From Pseudomonadales bacterium (GTDB lineage: Bacteria; Pseudomonadota; Gammaproteobacteria; Pseudomonadales; Pseudohongiellaceae): a DNA stretch of 64,000 nucleotides. The number at the start of each line of letters is the position of its first letter. Within the stretch, counting starts at the first letter, position 1. The notes under the pieces are model-generated. The model saw only the letters and a list, made by a program, of their open reading frames with translations. It did not search any database and was not told where the DNA came from. Below, piece by piece: positions 34,038 through 45,870 of the stretch. The stretch lies in assembly GCA_022822865.1 (NCBI GenBank), contig JAJDYJ010000019.1, positions 56,071-120,070 on the forward strand. Reading direction: 5' to 3'. The position numbers and the translations under genes are program-made.

Positions 34038-36170
34038 CTAACCCCGCTGCCAGCGGAAGTATCTCTCCATCCAGGGAAAGACCTTCTCCGGCATGTGCGA
34101 CTTGCGCCAGACGTTGGCGGCGAACTTGTTGGCTTCCAGCATCGTCGGATAGATGTGCGTCGCCGCGGCGATCTTGCCCAGTCCCATGCCATGGGTCATG
34201 GCCAACACGAATTCGCCTATCAGTTCCCCGGCATGACGGCCGACGATCACGGCGCCCAGAATGCGATCCTTTCCGGGTACGGTCAGAACCTTCACGAAAC
34301 CCTGATTCGCCCCATCGGCCAGCGCGCGGTCGTGCAGGTCCAGATCGTAGCGCGTGACTTCGAATGCAACGCCCCGCTCCCGCGCTTCCTGTTCCGAGAG
34401 ACCGACCCGGGCCACTTCCGGACTGGTGAACGTAGCCCAGGGCACGGCCTTGTAGCCCACTCTGCGCCAGCCGCCGGCCAGGGCGTTCATCGCCGCGAAC
34501 CAGGCCTGGTGCGAAGCCATGTGAGTAAACTGGTACGGGCCGGCGACATCGCCGCAGGCATAGATATTGGGGTAGGCGGTTTGCAGGTATTGATTGACTT
34601 CAACCGAGCCCCCGGCGGTGAGCGGCATTTCCAGTTCTTCCAGTCCGAATCCTTCCACGTTCGGTTTGCGTCCGAGCGCAAGCAGCACCCGGTCGAAATG
34701 TACGCGCGCGAGCTCGCCTTCGTACTCCGCTTCCATGAAGTTGCCGTCGTCCTCGTCGCTGCCGAATCGAACGACCTTGTGGCCGGTCAGCACCTTTATG
34801 CCCTGGCGCCGGAACTGTTCGGCAAGCAACTCGGAGACTTCCGGATCCTCGCGAAAGAGAATGCGCGGCGCCATTTCCACCTGGGTAACCCGGGTACCGA
34901 GATTGCCGAACGCCTGGGACAGTTCGCAGCCGATGGGCCCGCCGCCCACTACCAGCAAGCGTTCCGGCAGACTTTCCAGGTTCCATACCGAATCGGAAGT
35001 CAGGTAATCCACCTGGTCCAGGCCGGGAATCGGCGGTACCAGCGGACGCGCGCCCGTTGCCAGAATGATCGAGCGTGTAGTGATCCTGCGTTCGCCCACA
35101 TTGACGACATGGGGCGATTCGATTCTTGCCTGGCCCGAAACGCACTCGACCCCGAGAGAAGCGAAGCGTTCCGGAGAATCGTGCGGTTCGATGCGGGCGA
35201 TGATGTTTCGTATGCGCGCCATGACGGCGGCGAAATCGACGGTCGCGCCCGCGTCCTTCATTCCATAGTCGGCGGCGTTGTCGATCAGGCGCTTGACATG
35301 GCCGCTGCGGAGCAGCGACTTGCTCGGCACGCAGCCGGTATAGAGGCAGTCGCCGCCCATGCGGGCCTGCTCGATCAATACCACCTTCGCGCGGGCGCCC
35401 GCTACGATGAGCGATGCGACGAGTCCGGCGGAACCGCCGCCGATGACGACCGTGTTCACGTCGAACTTGCGCGGCCGCCCGAACCTGCGTGAAAGTTTGC
35501 GGCGCTGCATGCCGGCAACGATGAAGCGCGCCAGCAGGGGCATCACGCCGACCAGGGCAAAAGAGAACAGCACCGAGCCGCTGACGAGTCCCGATAGCGA
35601 GGTGATGCTGGCGAGTTCGGATCCCGCGTTCACGAACACCGCCGTCGCCAGCAGCATGCCGCTCTGGGTTGCGACATAAAAGGTTCCCAGTCCGATCGGA
35701 GTCAGGGACATCACCAGATTGACCAGGAAATATGGAAACAGGGGCACCATTCTGATCGTGAACAGGTAAAATCCGCCGTCCTTGCGGATACCGCGATTGA
35801 TGGGCGCCAACCTGTCCCCGTAGCGACTCTGAACCCAGTCGTGGAGCAGCGTGCGGGCGATCAGGAACGCCAGGGTGGCGCCGATGCTGCTGGCGAAGGA
35901 TACGATTACGGTTCCCCAGAGCAGCCCGAACAAGGCGCCGCCGAGCAGGGTCATCATCAGGGCGCCGGGAATCGAAAACGCGGCCATGACTACGTAAACG
36001 GAAAAATAAATCAGCGCCGTCAAGGCGAAATTTTCCCGTGTGAACGTCTGCAGGGCGCCCAATTGGGATTGTACGAATTCAAGGCTTACGTAGCGTTCCA
36101 GGTCGAACAGGAACCACGAACCCAGGACGGTGGCGATGAGAATTACTATCAGGAGTCTTGCCTTTTTCAT
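34038..36170 (-). CDS. TVP38/TMEM64 membrane domain fused to a pyridine nucleotide-disulfide oxidoreductase
   Basis: A fusion of about 710 residues. Residues 1-240 are a TVP38/TMEM64 (DedA-like) membrane domain, with FSIPGALMMTLLGGALFGLLWG and GGFYLFTIRMVPLFPYFLVNL. From about 250 a flavoprotein disulfide reductase follows: VIGGGSAGLVA, the redox pair CLYTGC (about 274/279), VVGGGPIGCELSQAFG for NAD(P)H, YACGDVAG, and a C-terminal HIYPTMLEA with the catalytic His and Glu region. Close relatives are often named mercuric reductase, but the paired C-terminal cysteines and the heavy-metal domain are absent, so that name is not justified. It may couple a membrane lipid or thiol process to NAD(P)H. 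Start chosen at MKKARLL. Confidence 0.88.
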   Translation of the reverse strand: MKKARLLIVILIATVLGSWFLFDLERYVSLEFVQSQLGALQTFTRENFALTALIYFSVYVVMAAFSIPGALMMTLLGGALFGLLWGTVIVSFASSIGATLAFLIARTLLHDWVQSRYGDRLAPINRGIRKDGGFYLFTIRMVPLFPYFLVNLVMSLTPIGLGTFYVATQSGMLLATAVFVNAGSELASITSLSGLVSGSVLFSFALVGVMPLLARFIVAGMQRRKLSRRFGRPRKFDVNTVVIGGGSAGLVASLIVAGARAKVVLIEQARMGGDCLYTGCVPSKSLLRSGHVKRLIDNAADYGMKDAGATVDFAAVMARIRNIIARIEPHDSPERFASLGVECVSGQARIESPHVVNVGERRITTRSIILATGARPLVPPIPGLDQVDYLTSDSVWNLESLPERLLVVGGGPIGCELSQAFGNLGTRVTQVEMAPRILFREDPEVSELLAEQFRRQGIKVLTGHKVVRFGSDEDDGNFMEAEYEGELARVHFDRVLLALGRKPNVEGFGLEELEMPLTAGGSVEVNQYLQTAYPNIYACGDVAGPYQFTHMASHQAWFAAMNALAGGWRRVGYKAVPWATFTSPEVARVGLSEQEARERGVAFEVTRYDLDLHDRALADGANQGFVKVLTVPGKDRILGAVIVGRHAGELIGEFVLAMTHGMGLGKIAAATHIYPTMLEANKFAANVWRKSHMPEKVFPWMERYFRWQRG

Positions 36171-36296
36171 TTGTTTACCCTGGGATCGGAGGCCGCGCTT
36201 CTGGCGAGGCGGCGATTGAACTGTGGAGCCGGGGATTGCATATGGTATGTTTCGCTTCGCAATGCCGAAGCACAAGTTCACGCCGCGCTAATATAG

Positions 36297-37319
<1,023 letters not shown>

Positions 37320-37416
37320 AAACGGGAACTTGAATCCTGGCGGGCAGTCCTTATCATACGCATCTGTTTTTGAGCCTCCGTTTAAACCTCCGTTTATTGA
37401 ACCCTCAGGAGTTCCC

Positions 37417-37743
37417 ATGAGCGACAATATCGTTCACGTATCCGACGCCAGTTTCGAACAGGATGTATTGCAAGCCGAAGGTCCCGTACTCGTGGACTTC
37501 TGGGCGGAATGGTGCGGCCCCTGCAAGATGATCGCGCCGGTGCTCGAAGAGCTGGCCGACGAATACCAGGGCAAATTGAAAGTCTGCAAGATGGACGTGG
37601 ACGCGAATGCCCAAACCGCGCCCCGCTATGGCATCCGCGGCATCCCGACCCTGATCGTGTTCAATAACGGCGATGTCGCCGGCACCAAGGTCGGCGCCCT
37701 GTCCAAATCGCAATTGTCGGCCTTTGTAGACGACCTGATCTGA
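37417..37743 (+). CDS. trxA: Thioredoxin 1
   Basis: A 108-residue thioredoxin with the active site [13 protein letters not shown] and the cis-Pro loop [11 protein letters not shown]. It reduces disulfides in ribonucleotide reductase, methionine sulfoxide reductase and other proteins in the cytoplasm. The start at [10 protein letters not shown] has CAGGAG 7 nt upstream; a longer frame from 37330 looks non-coding. It lies between hemB and, 260 bp on, an Lrp-type gene; rho follows as in many gammaproteobacteria where trxA and rho are neighbours. Confidence 0.97.
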   Translation: MSDNIVHVSDASFEQDVLQAEGPVLVDFWAEWCGPCKMIAPVLEELADEYQGKLKVCKMDVDANAQTAPRYGIRGIPTLIVFNNGDVAGTKVGALSKSQLSAFVDDLI

Positions 37744-37755
37744 ATTTCGCGCGAA

Positions 37756-37793
37756 CGCGGACCGGACCTCAGGCGGCGAGCGATCGGTCCGCG
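37756..37793 (+). terminator. Possible hairpin after trxA
   Basis: CGCGGACCG (37756-37764) pairs with CGGTCCGCG (37785-37793) around a 20-nt loop, 12 nt after the trxA stop. No T-run follows, so termination strength is doubtful. Confidence 0.35.
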
Positions 37794-37969
37794 CCTTCCC
37801 TGGCGCGGTTACTGCCGCGAAGGATATCCTCCGCCATTTCCATGGCAACCGATTCGGTGGAAACCTGCCGCTCGCCGGAAATTCCGAGTACTTCCGCACG
37901 AGCAAATTTTCTCAAATCGGATGGGCAAATTTTATTTAATTTAGCCGGATATTCGGATATTCTATGCAT
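37769..37969 (-). CDS. Possible 66-residue protein in the trxA-lrp gap
   Basis: The 261-bp gap between trxA and the Lrp-type gene holds an AT-rich stretch (37900-38004), likely promoter DNA, and one open frame on the minus strand (start MHRISEYPAKLNK, end RSLAA). Its promoter-like upstream DNA is AT-rich, but no RBS is convincing and I recognise nothing in it. It is listed only to say what the gap contains. Confidence 0.2.
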   Translation of the reverse strand: MHRISEYPAKLNKICPSDLRKFARAEVLGISGERQVSTESVAMEMAEDILRGSNRAREGADRSLAA

Positions 37970-38004
37970 AAATTATTTACGTATTTCTAAAAAACGGAAT
38001 AATT

Positions 38005-38493
38005 ATGCCAGTCGAACTCGACAAGTACGATCGGGCCATCGTCAAATTGATCCAGGCGGACGCCACGCTGAGCACGGCGGCCATCGCCGAGCGAGTGAAC
38101 CTCTCCCAATCGCCGTGCTGGCGCCGCATCAATCGGCTCGAACAGTCGGGTCTGATCAAGGGCCGCGTAGCCTTGCTCGACCGTAACGCACTCGGCCTCG
38201 ACGTGGTTGTGTTCGCAACCGTCAACCTGACTGCTTCGGGGAGCCAGAACATGCTCGCATTCGAGGAGGAGGCAGCCGGCCACGAAGAAATCGTCGAGTG
38301 TTACACCATGGCGGGTATCTGGGATTACCTGCTGAAAATCGTCACCAGCGATATTCGCCACTACGAAGACTTCGTGCGCAACACGCTGGCCGCCAGCCCG
38401 CTGGTTCGCGAATTGCATTCGCACATTGCCGTAACCGAAGTCAGGTACAGCACCGAATTGCCTCTTGGCAAACCGCTCGCCGCGCGGAGCTGA
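38005..38493 (+). CDS. Lrp/AsnC-family transcriptional regulator
   Basis: A 162-residue regulator. The N-terminal winged HTH reads [20 protein letters not shown] and [20 protein letters not shown], where the SQSPCWRR helix is characteristic of Lrp-type proteins. The C-terminal RAM domain follows ([18 protein letters not shown]). Such proteins bind amino acids and form octamers that wrap DNA. The 100 bp before the start are strongly AT-rich, with several ATTTAATTT and TAAATTA-like elements, suited to self-regulation. No target operon adjoins it. Confidence 0.9.
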   Translation: MPVELDKYDRAIVKLIQADATLSTAAIAERVNLSQSPCWRRINRLEQSGLIKGRVALLDRNALGLDVVVFATVNLTASGSQNMLAFEEEAAGHEEIVECYTMAGIWDYLLKIVTSDIRHYEDFVRNTLAASPLVRELHSHIAVTEVRYSTELPLGKPLAARS

Positions 38494-38713
38494 ATCGGCG
38501 CGCGGGATTGCTCGAGACTTTGCTTGTTATCCACGAAACTTTGCATTACACTGCGCCCCAAAACCTTGGCCTTCAACCGCGGCCACAGGTACAAGCGCAG
38601 GGTTCCCCCTGCCGGAAAACTCACTGAATTCAACCTCGTACCGGTCCACCGGTCCGAATCCATTTACAACTTCCATCCCGCAAGCCCCGCCGGATCAAAA
38701 CGGTAACTCCCTC

Positions 38714-39973
38714 ATGAATTTGACAGAACTAAAACAGAAACCGATAGCCGAACTGCTCGACACGGCCCATGAAATGGGCCTCGACAACGTCGCGCGAACG
38801 CGCAAGCAGGACATCATCTTCTTCCTGCTCAAGCGGCACGCCCGGAACGGCGAAGACATTTACGGCGACGGCGTGCTCGAGATATTGCAGGACGGTTTCG
38901 GTTTTCTGCGTTCGGCCGACTCGTCCTATCTCGCCGGACCCGACGATATCTATGTGTCGCCCAGCCAGATCAGGCGTTTCAATTTACGCACGGGCGACAC
39001 GATCTCCGGCAAGATCCGGCCCCCGAAAGACGGCGAACGCTATTTCGCCCTGCTCAAGATCTCCGAAATCAACTTCAGCGTCCCCGAAACCGCCAAACAC
39101 AAGATTCTTTTCGAAAACCTTACCCCGCTTTTTCCCCAGGACCGGCTCGGACTCGAAGTCGGCAACGGCAGCACCGAGGACCTCAGCGCCCGCATCATCG
39201 ATCTCACCGCGCCCATCGGCAAGGGCCAGCGCGGCCTGATCGTGTCGCCGCCCAAGGCGGGCAAGACGCTGATCCTGCAGAACATCGCCCAGTCGATCAC
39301 GCGCAACAATCCCGAATGCCGCCTGATCGTGCTGCTGATCGACGAACGGCCCGAGGAAGTCACCGAAATGCAGCGCTCGGTGCGCGGCGAAGTCGTGGCG
39401 AGCACTTTCGACGAGCCGCCGACGCGGCACGTGCAAGTGGCCGATATGGTCATCGAAAAGGCCAAGCGCCTCGTCGAGCACAAGGAAGACGTTGTCATCC
39501 TGCTCGATTCGATGACGCGCCTCGCGCGCGCCTACAACACCACCCAGCCTTCTTCCGGCAAGGTGCTCACCGGCGGCGTCGACGCCCACGCGCTCGAGCG
39601 GCCGAAGCGGTTTTTCGGCGCGGCGCGCAACCTCGAGGAAGGCGGCAGCCTCACGATCATCGCCACCGCCCTGATCGAAACCGGTTCGAAGATGGACGAA
39701 GTGATCTACGAGGAGTTCAAGGGCACCGGTAACATGGAACTCCACCTCGACCGCAAGATCGCCGAGAAGCGCGTGTACCCCGCGATCAACGTGCGCCGTT
39801 CGGGCACCCGCCGCGAAGACCTGCTGACCACGGAAGAAGAACTGCAACGTATGTGGATCCTGCGCAAGTTGCTTTCCTCGATGGAAGACGTACAGGCGAC
39901 GGAATTCATACTCGACAAGTTGAAGAACACCAAGACCAACGAGGAATTCTTCAAGTCCATGCGGCGTACGTAA
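38714..39973 (+). CDS. rho: Transcription termination factor Rho
   Basis: A 419-residue RNA-dependent ATPase, the same length as E. coli Rho. The N-terminal RNA-binding fold contains [25 protein letters not shown], the Walker A is [10 protein letters not shown], the Walker [17 protein letters not shown], and the Q and R loops are evident ([29 protein letters not shown]). The ATG at 38714 follows a 220-bp leader, which in many bacteria allows Rho to limit its own synthesis; nothing definite can be read from the leader here. Confidence 0.98.
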   Translation: MNLTELKQKPIAELLDTAHEMGLDNVARTRKQDIIFFLLKRHARNGEDIYGDGVLEILQDGFGFLRSADSSYLAGPDDIYVSPSQIRRFNLRTGDTISGKIRPPKDGERYFALLKISEINFSVPETAKHKILFENLTPLFPQDRLGLEVGNGSTEDLSARIIDLTAPIGKGQRGLIVSPPKAGKTLILQNIAQSITRNNPECRLIVLLIDERPEEVTEMQRSVRGEVVASTFDEPPTRHVQVADMVIEKAKRLVEHKEDVVILLDSMTRLARAYNTTQPSSGKVLTGGVDAHALERPKRFFGAARNLEEGGSLTIIATALIETGSKMDEVIYEEFKGTGNMELHLDRKIAEKRVYPAINVRRSGTRREDLLTTEEELQRMWILRKLLSSMEDVQATEFILDKLKNTKTNEEFFKSMRRT

Positions 39974-40002
39974 GCCGCGCCCCCCTGTCTTGAGGCCGGG
40001 CC

Positions 40003-41469
40003 ATGGCATTCAGGGACCTGCGTGATTTCATCGCCATGCTCGAAGAGCAGGGCGAACTCAAGCGCATCTCCGCCGAAGTGGACCCGGCTCTCGAAGTCAC
40101 TGAAATCAGCGACCGCACCTTGCGCGCCGGCGGGCCGGCCCTGCTGTTCGAGAATCCGAAAGGATCGAAGATTCCGCTGCTCGCCAACCTGTTCGGCACC
40201 ACGCGCCGCATCGCCCTGGCCATGGGCCGCGAGGACCTCGACGGCCTGCGCGAAGTCGGCAAGTTGCTGGCCTTTCTGCGCGAACCCGCCCCGCCGAAGG
40301 ACTGGAAAGACCTCTGGGAAAACCTGCCCAATTATCGCCGCGCCTTGCACGTCAGTCCGGCGGTGAAGAAGTCCGCGCCTTGCCAGGAGGTCGTCATCGA
40401 AGGCGAAGATGTCGATATCGGCATGTTTCCGGTGCAGACCTGCTGGCCGGAGGACGCGGCGCCGCTGGTGACCTGGCCTCTGGTCATCACCCGCGGGCCG
40501 GAAAAGGAACGGCAGAATCTCGGCATCTATCGCATGCAGGTGCTCGGGCGCAACAAGCTGATCATGCGCTGGCTGCCGCATCGCGGCGGCGCGCTCGATT
40601 TCCGCGACTGGAAAGTGCGAAATCCGGGGCAGCCGTTTCCGGTTTCGATCGCCCTCGGCGCCGATCCGGCGACGATTCTGGCCACGGTGACGCCGGTGCC
40701 CGACACGCTTTCCGAATACGCTTTCGCCGGTTTGCTGCGCGGCAGCAAGACCGAGGTGGTGAAGTCTATCGGCAACGATTTGCAAGTTCCGGCGAGCGCG
40801 GAGATCTTGCTCGAAGGCACGATCGATCCGGAGGAAACCGCCGAGGAAGGACCTTACGGCGATCACACGGGCTATTACAACGAGGTCGAGACGTTTCCGG
40901 TTTTCACCATCGAACGCATTACTCATCGTCCCGATCCGATTTACCACAGCACTTACACGGGCAAGCCGCCGGACGAGCCGTCGATGCTCGGCGTGGCCTT
41001 GAACGAAGTGTTCGTGCCGTTGTTGCAGAAGCAGTTTCCGGAGATCGTGGATTTCTGGCTGCCGCCGGAGGCCTGTTCCTACCGGGTGGCGGTGGTGAGT
41101 CTCCGGAAGCAATATCCGGGTCATGCCAAGCGGGTGATGATGGGGATATGGTCGTTCCTGCGCCAGTTCATCTATACGAAGTTCGTTATCGTGGTGGACG
41201 AGGACATTGATATCCGAAGCTGGGAAGAGGTGATCTGGGCGATTTCAACGCGGATGGATCCGATTCGGGATACGGTGTTGATCGACAATACGCCGATCGA
41301 TTATCTGGATTTCGCTTCGCCGGTCGCGGGCCTGGGTTCGAAGATGGGGCTCGACGCAACGAGCAAATGGCCGGCTGAGACCGATCGCCAATGGGGCCGG
41401 CCGATCAAGATGACCGACGAAGTCAAAGCTCGAATCGATGAGTTGTGGCCTATGTTGGGTCTCGATTGA
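40003..41469 (+). CDS. ubiD: 4-hydroxy-3-polyprenylbenzoate decarboxylase
   Basis: A 488-residue UbiD enzyme that decarboxylates the polyprenylated ring in ubiquinone synthesis, using prenylated FMN supplied by UbiX (not in the window). Family motifs include [20 protein letters not shown], the [15 protein letters not shown] and [10 protein letters not shown] stretches, and the catalytic region [13 protein letters not shown]. The gene starts 29 bp after rho and its last 20 bp overlap the convergent hemY gene. Confidence 0.96.
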   Translation: MAFRDLRDFIAMLEEQGELKRISAEVDPALEVTEISDRTLRAGGPALLFENPKGSKIPLLANLFGTTRRIALAMGREDLDGLREVGKLLAFLREPAPPKDWKDLWENLPNYRRALHVSPAVKKSAPCQEVVIEGEDVDIGMFPVQTCWPEDAAPLVTWPLVITRGPEKERQNLGIYRMQVLGRNKLIMRWLPHRGGALDFRDWKVRNPGQPFPVSIALGADPATILATVTPVPDTLSEYAFAGLLRGSKTEVVKSIGNDLQVPASAEILLEGTIDPEETAEEGPYGDHTGYYNEVETFPVFTIERITHRPDPIYHSTYTGKPPDEPSMLGVALNEVFVPLLQKQFPEIVDFWLPPEACSYRVAVVSLRKQYPGHAKRVMMGIWSFLRQFIYTKFVIVVDEDIDIRSWEEVIWAISTRMDPIRDTVLIDNTPIDYLDFASPVAGLGSKMGLDATSKWPAETDRQWGRPIKMTDEVKARIDELWPMLGLD

Positions 41470-42721
41470 GTTGTGTCGATTTAGGCTGCGGCAAGTCCGG
41501 GAGGGGTTCGGCGGCTAGTTGGCGGTATTGGGCCAGGTGGCGTTTTGCGGGTTCGGGTTCGCCGAGGTTTTCGAGCAGGCGGCTGAGTTCGCCGTGGGCG
41601 GGGGCTGTTGGCTGGCTGGTTATGCTGGCTTGCAGGTACTCCTTTGCCTTGCCCCATAACTCGTTGCGGAGGCAGAGGCGGCCGAGGGTTAGTTGCAGGG
41701 CTGCGTCTTCCTTGTGTTTTTCGAGCCATTCTTCGGCCAGGTTCAGGCGGCGCATGTCGTCGCCGAAGGGGAGGCTGCCGTAGAGGTCGATCAGGTCGCT
41801 GTTCCATTGGGTGGCGAGTGCTTGTTCGATGGCGGCAGCGGCGTCCTTGCCTCCGTCGTGGCGCAGGGCGAATCTGGCGTAATGGGTTACCAGCGCCGGT
41901 GCCTGGTGGAAATCAGCAGGGGCTTTTTTCCACATCTGGCGTAACTTGTTCAAGGTCTGCTCGCGGTCGAGGCTTGTGTCGCGTCCGATGGCGACTGCAT
42001 GCAGGCGCTGGGCGAAGATGTGCCGCTGCAAGCGCTGGATTTCTTCCTGGTCTAGCATGTTGTTGCGTTCGAGGGTGGGCAGCAGTTTTTCCAGTTCGTC
42101 CCAGTCTTCGAGATCGATATAGACCTGTTTGAGCAGGCCGAGGAGCGTGGCGTCGTTGAGTACGGACTTGCGCAGGTTGTTGATCGATTTGAGAGCCTGT
42201 TCGGATTTGCCGTCGTTTTGCAGCAGATGCGCGCGGACGATGCCTACGGTCGAGCGCGCGTGGGGGTAGCGTCGTTCGGCGGTTTCCAGGGAATTGGTCC
42301 AGAGTTCGGGCTGCTTGAGCTTGCTTGCGGCGTAGGCCGCCGCGAGATAGTTGACGACGTTCGCTTCGCGCTCGCGGCTGCCTTGCATCAGCAGGTTGTA
42401 GGCCGATTGCCAGTTGCCGCGGAACAGGGCCAGCATGCCATCCTCTGTCTTGCCGCGGCGGCCGGCGCTGAACAGGCTGCCGACCCGCCGGCTTGCGCGC
42501 GCCAGTTGCCAGGGATTGATCCATTCGAGCAGCATCCGCAGCAGGCGGTAGATGAGGTAAACGACTACGACCGCCAGCGCCAGCGCGAGGAGGCTGGTTT
42601 CGAAGGTGTAGTCGCCGAAAGCGATCAGCAGATAGCCGGGGTCGGCGGGCAGGTCCAGGAATACGATGGCGAGCAGCGCCAGGACGATGGCCGCCAGGGC
42701 ATAGACGAACAGGCGGATCAT
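41450..42721 (-). CDS. hemY: HemY-like TPR membrane protein of the haem operon
   Basis: A 423-residue protein with two N-terminal membrane helices ([20 protein letters not shown] and [20 protein letters not shown]) followed by tetratricopeptide-like repeats. This is the gammaproteobacterial HemY, unrelated to protoporphyrinogen oxidase, found as the last gene of hemCDXY. Its role in the membrane is not established. It overlaps hemX by 4 bp (ATGA). The last 10 residues (QLNRDPT end) overlap the ubiD 3' end. Confidence 0.9.
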   Translation of the reverse strand: MIRLFVYALAAIVLALLAIVFLDLPADPGYLLIAFGDYTFETSLLALALAVVVVYLIYRLLRMLLEWINPWQLARASRRVGSLFSAGRRGKTEDGMLALFRGNWQSAYNLLMQGSREREANVVNYLAAAYAASKLKQPELWTNSLETAERRYPHARSTVGIVRAHLLQNDGKSEQALKSINNLRKSVLNDATLLGLLKQVYIDLEDWDELEKLLPTLERNNMLDQEEIQRLQRHIFAQRLHAVAIGRDTSLDREQTLNKLRQMWKKAPADFHQAPALVTHYARFALRHDGGKDAAAAIEQALATQWNSDLIDLYGSLPFGDDMRRLNLAEEWLEKHKEDAALQLTLGRLCLRNELWGKAKEYLQASITSQPTAPAHGELSRLLENLGEPEPAKRHLAQYRQLAAEPLPDLPQPKSTQLNRDPT

Positions 42722-43821
42722 TGCGGCTCGCCGGCCAGGAATTCGCCGACCTGGTTCAGCGATCGGTTCAACACCGGCAGTTCCGGCGCTATGTCGATCA
42801 GCAGCAATTCGCCGAATTCCGCGGCGAGATCGGCGGCGCTTCCGGCGCCGGTGTAGCTTTGCAATTGTTCCAGGCCGGCTTGCAGGCTCGCGCGATACAT
42901 CGCCGCGTCGCGCATCAGCAAGGCCAGTTGCGCCTGTTCGATCTGCAGGCGGATCGATTCGCGGATGTATTCTTCCTGGCCGGCGACGAGTTCGAATTCG
43001 GGGCGTTCGTCCCACCTGCGCCAGACGAAAACATTGCCGAGAAATTCCAGCCCGGAAACGATGAAGCCGCTGTCCGCCGCCGTATCGGTTTGCGCGTCGC
43101 CGCCGCTGGCGATCGATTCGCGCAGGCTGAGCAGCAAGTCGAGTCGGGTGATTTCGCCGGCCAGACTTTCCAGCCGGAAATAGACGCCTTCGCGGTCCAG
43201 CGGCTCAAGCGCGCGCAATTGCGCGATTTCCCCGGCGATCGTCTGGCGAATGTAGAGTGCGCCGTCGCGTTGGGCTTCGACGAGCGCCCGGTCCGCGCTT
43301 TCGAACAGGACGATGGCGCCGGCGACGTCGGCTTCGAGTTGCAGTTTCAGGTTGGCCAGATTCAGCAGGTATTCGGCTTCCCGTATCTTCCAGCCGAGTT
43401 CGGGCTGCACCTGCTGGTTGCGCTGCGCCGCGCTGACTTCGCCGAGTTGCCGTTGCAGCGAATCGGTTTCCTGGCGCAGACGCTGTTCCATCTCGCGCAG
43501 AGGAGTCATATCCATCTGTGCAGGTTCGGCAGGCTGCGTGATTTGCGCCTGCATCGATTCGATGGTGGCCGTCTGCGCCGCTACGGTTTCGGATAGCCCG
43601 GTGTTTTCGCCGGCAACTTCGTCCAGCCGTCCCTGCATGACGGCGAGTTGCATCAGCAGGTACGCGGAAGCGAACAGTACCGCGACGAACAGAAACAGCA
43701 GGATCAGGAAGCGATTGCGCGCGGTGTGCGATTGCCGCGCCGTGCGGCTATTCGACTCCGCCGTTTTCCCCTTGGCGGGTTTGGGTTGTGTTTTCTTCGG
43801 TGTATCCGTTTGCTCGGCCAA
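42718..43821 (-). CDS. hemX: HemX-family membrane protein
   Basis: A 367-residue protein with a Lys/Thr-rich cytoplasmic tail, one membrane helix (FLILLFLFVAVLFASAYLLM, about 38-57) and a long periplasmic part starting with coiled coil (EMEQRLRQETDSLQRQL). HemX proteins sit between hemD and hemY in gammaproteobacteria. They are sometimes called uroporphyrinogen methyltransferase, but no methyltransferase motif is present here. It begins 18 bp after the hemD stop. Confidence 0.9.
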   Translation of the reverse strand: MAEQTDTPKKTQPKPAKGKTAESNSRTARQSHTARNRFLILLFLFVAVLFASAYLLMQLAVMQGRLDEVAGENTGLSETVAAQTATIESMQAQITQPAEPAQMDMTPLREMEQRLRQETDSLQRQLGEVSAAQRNQQVQPELGWKIREAEYLLNLANLKLQLEADVAGAIVLFESADRALVEAQRDGALYIRQTIAGEIAQLRALEPLDREGVYFRLESLAGEITRLDLLLSLRESIASGGDAQTDTAADSGFIVSGLEFLGNVFVWRRWDERPEFELVAGQEEYIRESIRLQIEQAQLALLMRDAAMYRASLQAGLEQLQSYTGAGSAADLAAEFGELLLIDIAPELPVLNRSLNQVGEFLAGEPQ

Positions 43822-43839
43822 ACTCGCGCCCCTCTTGCG

Positions 43840-44697
43840 TCAATCGCTTCGCCGCCCGAAATGTTCCGCGAGCGCTTCGACTATCGCGTTCGCTCCAGCG
43901 TCGCCGGCATCGATGACCGCGGTAAATCCATGTTGTGCAGCCAGTTTCGCCACGCGCTGCGAAGGCACTACAACAGGCATCGCAAACCAATGATCCGCAT
44001 TGTGGGCGGCGCCGTCATTCGCCTTCAATGGTAGCGCGATTGCGTGGCTTTTGGCAGGTCCGGCGATTTCGTCAAGCAGTTCGCGCCAGCGGGCGAGAGC
44101 CTCCGCGCTCGTTATGACGGCGACGTCGGGCGGGCTTTCGGACAGAATCTCCCGCAGTTGCCCGGCGGCGTCTGCAACGAGTGTCCGCCGATAGACTTCG
44201 AGGTAGTCCACGATTGCGCCCCGCCGCCGCAATTCCGCGGCGAGCAGTTCCCGGCCGCCGTCGCCTCGAAAGATCGCGATGCGCCGGTCTTTCACATCTT
44301 CGAGTTGCGGCAGCTCCAGCAGGCTTTCACTGCCGCTGCCCGAGGATGGGCCATGAACCGGGCAGTCGAGCAGCGATGCGGCTTCCCGCGCCGTGGCCGC
44401 GCCCACCGCGAGAACCGTTGTCTTCGGCGCAATCGCCGCGCCGCATTCCGCGATTCGCCTGACGCCGAATTGGGCAGAGTTGACGCTGACGAAAATCAGC
44501 AGGTCGTAGTCCTGCAAGCGGGAGAGATTTTCCCTGAGCCGGACTTCCGCCTCGGCGTCCCCTATGGATTCGATGGTCAGCAGCGGCAGGCTGATCGCTT
44601 CGCCGCCGGCGGCTTCGATCGCTGCGGTCAGTTCCCGTTGTTGTCCGGCCGGGCGCGTGACGAGAACGCGGCAAGCTGCAAGCGGGAGTTTGCTCAA
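43840..44697 (-). CDS. hemD: Uroporphyrinogen-III synthase
   Basis: A 285-residue enzyme that closes and inverts the linear tetrapyrrole made by HemC. The family is poorly conserved, but [44 protein letters not shown] and [11 protein letters not shown] are its usual landmarks. It overlaps hemC by 4 bp, so they are translationally coupled. It is about 30 residues longer than E. coli HemD. Confidence 0.92.
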   Translation of the reverse strand: MSKLPLAACRVLVTRPAGQQRELTAAIEAAGGEAISLPLLTIESIGDAEAEVRLRENLSRLQDYDLLIFVSVNSAQFGVRRIAECGAAIAPKTTVLAVGAATAREAASLLDCPVHGPSSGSGSESLLELPQLEDVKDRRIAIFRGDGGRELLAAELRRRGAIVDYLEVYRRTLVADAAGQLREILSESPPDVAVITSAEALARWRELLDEIAGPAKSHAIALPLKANDGAAHNADHWFAMPVVVPSQRVAKLAAQHGFTAVIDAGDAGANAIVEALAEHFGRRSD

Positions 44698-45632
44698 GAC
44701 GCGGCCCCGTCGCGCAGTTCGGCAATGATCCGGTCCGCTCCGCGGTCGAGCAATTCGGCCGCGACTTCGCGGCCGAGATCTCGCGGGCTTGTGATGGGTC
44801 CACTCCGCTCGCTGCGCACGATCTCACTGCCGTCGGCCATGCCCACCAATGCTTGCAGATGCAGATTGCCGCCTTCCAGGCAGGCATGGGCGGCGATGGG
44901 GAGTTCGCAGCCGCCGTCGAGCGCCAGCGTGACTTCGCGTTCCGCGGCCACCCGCGCCGCTGTTTCCTCGTGGCGCAGGCAAGCCAGCAGATCGCGCGTC
45001 GACTCATCGCCGGCGCGGCATTCGACGCCGATGGCGCCCTGGCCTGCCGCCGGCAGACATTCGGCGATGCCGAGTCTTGCGCTGATGCGCTGTTCCAGTT
45101 GCAGACGCATCAGGCCCGCGCTCGCCAGAATGATCGCGTCGTATTGGCCCTCGTCGAGTTTGCCGAGGCGGGTGCCGACATTGCCTCGCAGGTCCGTGAG
45201 CCGCAGATCGGGCCGCAGGCATTTGAGCTGGCACTGGCGGCGCAGGCTCGAAGTGCCGACCACGGCTGCCGGGGGCAGGTCGGCCAGGCTGCCGTAGTCA
45301 TTCGATACGAAAGCATCGCTCGGGTCGGCGCGTTCGCAAATCACGGCCAGCCCCAGGCCTTCGGGAAACTGTGCCGGCACGTCTTTCATCGAATGCACGG
45401 CGATATCGGCTTCGCCGTCGAGCATCGCGCGCTCGAGTTCCTTGACGAAAAGCCCCTTGCCGCCGAGCCGCGCCAACGGGCTATGCAACATGCGGTCGCC
45501 GGTGGTGGTGAAACCGAGTATTTCGACTGCCAGTCCGGGATGAGCCTGTTGCAGGGAGGACTTGACGTAGTTCGCCTGCCACATCGCCAGCGGGCTGTTG
45601 CGGCTTGCGATTCTCAAGGCGGTTCGGGGCAT
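44694..45632 (-). CDS. hemC: Porphobilinogen deaminase (hydroxymethylbilane synthase)
   Basis: A 312-residue enzyme that links four porphobilinogens. The dipyrromethane-cofactor Cys is in [13 protein letters not shown]; other marks are [37 protein letters not shown] and LRGNVGTRL. It is the first gene of hemCDXY, read leftward. Its promoter should lie in the AT-rich gap 45633-45912 shared with the divergent ATPase gene. Confidence 0.97.
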   Translation of the reverse strand: MPRTALRIASRNSPLAMWQANYVKSSLQQAHPGLAVEILGFTTTGDRMLHSPLARLGGKGLFVKELERAMLDGEADIAVHSMKDVPAQFPEGLGLAVICERADPSDAFVSNDYGSLADLPPAAVVGTSSLRRQCQLKCLRPDLRLTDLRGNVGTRLGKLDEGQYDAIILASAGLMRLQLEQRISARLGIAECLPAAGQGAIGVECRAGDESTRDLLACLRHEETAARVAAEREVTLALDGGCELPIAAHACLEGGNLHLQALVGMADGSEIVRSERSGPITSPRDLGREVAAELLDRGADRIIAELRDGAAS

Positions 45633-45731
45633 GTCGCGGTCAGGCGAAAGAAAGACGCCGCCATTCTACGCAATCGCGCCGTTCCTGTCCGAAACGAGGA
45701 GTTCGAATCGTTACTCTAAGGCCAAGCTTCT

Positions 45732-45763
45732 TTAATTTACTTATTAGCTAAAAAGTAAATTAA
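45732..45763 (+). promoter_or_regulatory. Palindromic operator-like site in the hemC/ATPase gap
   Basis: TTAATTTACTT (45732-45742) and AAGTAAATTAA (45753-45763) form a perfect 11-bp inverted repeat with a 10-nt spacer, inside which TTAGCTAA is itself a palindrome. The core TTTACTT-10 nt-AAGTAAA recurs as TTTACTT-10 nt-AAGTATA at 47405-47428, before the Fic gene. A 14-base direct repeat AAAGTACAATAAGC lies nearby (45783-45796) and at 47380-47393. The rest of the 280-bp gap is AT-rich and holds no gene. Confidence 0.6.
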
Positions 45764-45870
45764 CAACTTCGCCAATTGGTAAAAAGTACAATAAGCAATC
45801 CGGGTCATTGCCTTGCGAAACTTTATCGGGGCACGGAAATCCTCAGAAATTCAATTGATTGTCCAATATC

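Noticed and set aside
33925..34041. 38-codon plus-strand frame starting at MALRFPIAGE
   Set aside because: Short, no clear RBS and overlaps the end of the reductase gene by a few bases; no recognisable sequence.
34038..35420. Mercuric reductase (merA)
   Set aside because: No heavy-metal-associated N-terminal domain, no C-terminal vicinal cysteines and no mer genes around it.
42718..43821. hemX as an active uroporphyrinogen-III methyltransferase
   Set aside because: The chain has one membrane helix and coiled coil but none of the SAM-binding motifs of SUMT/CobA enzymes.
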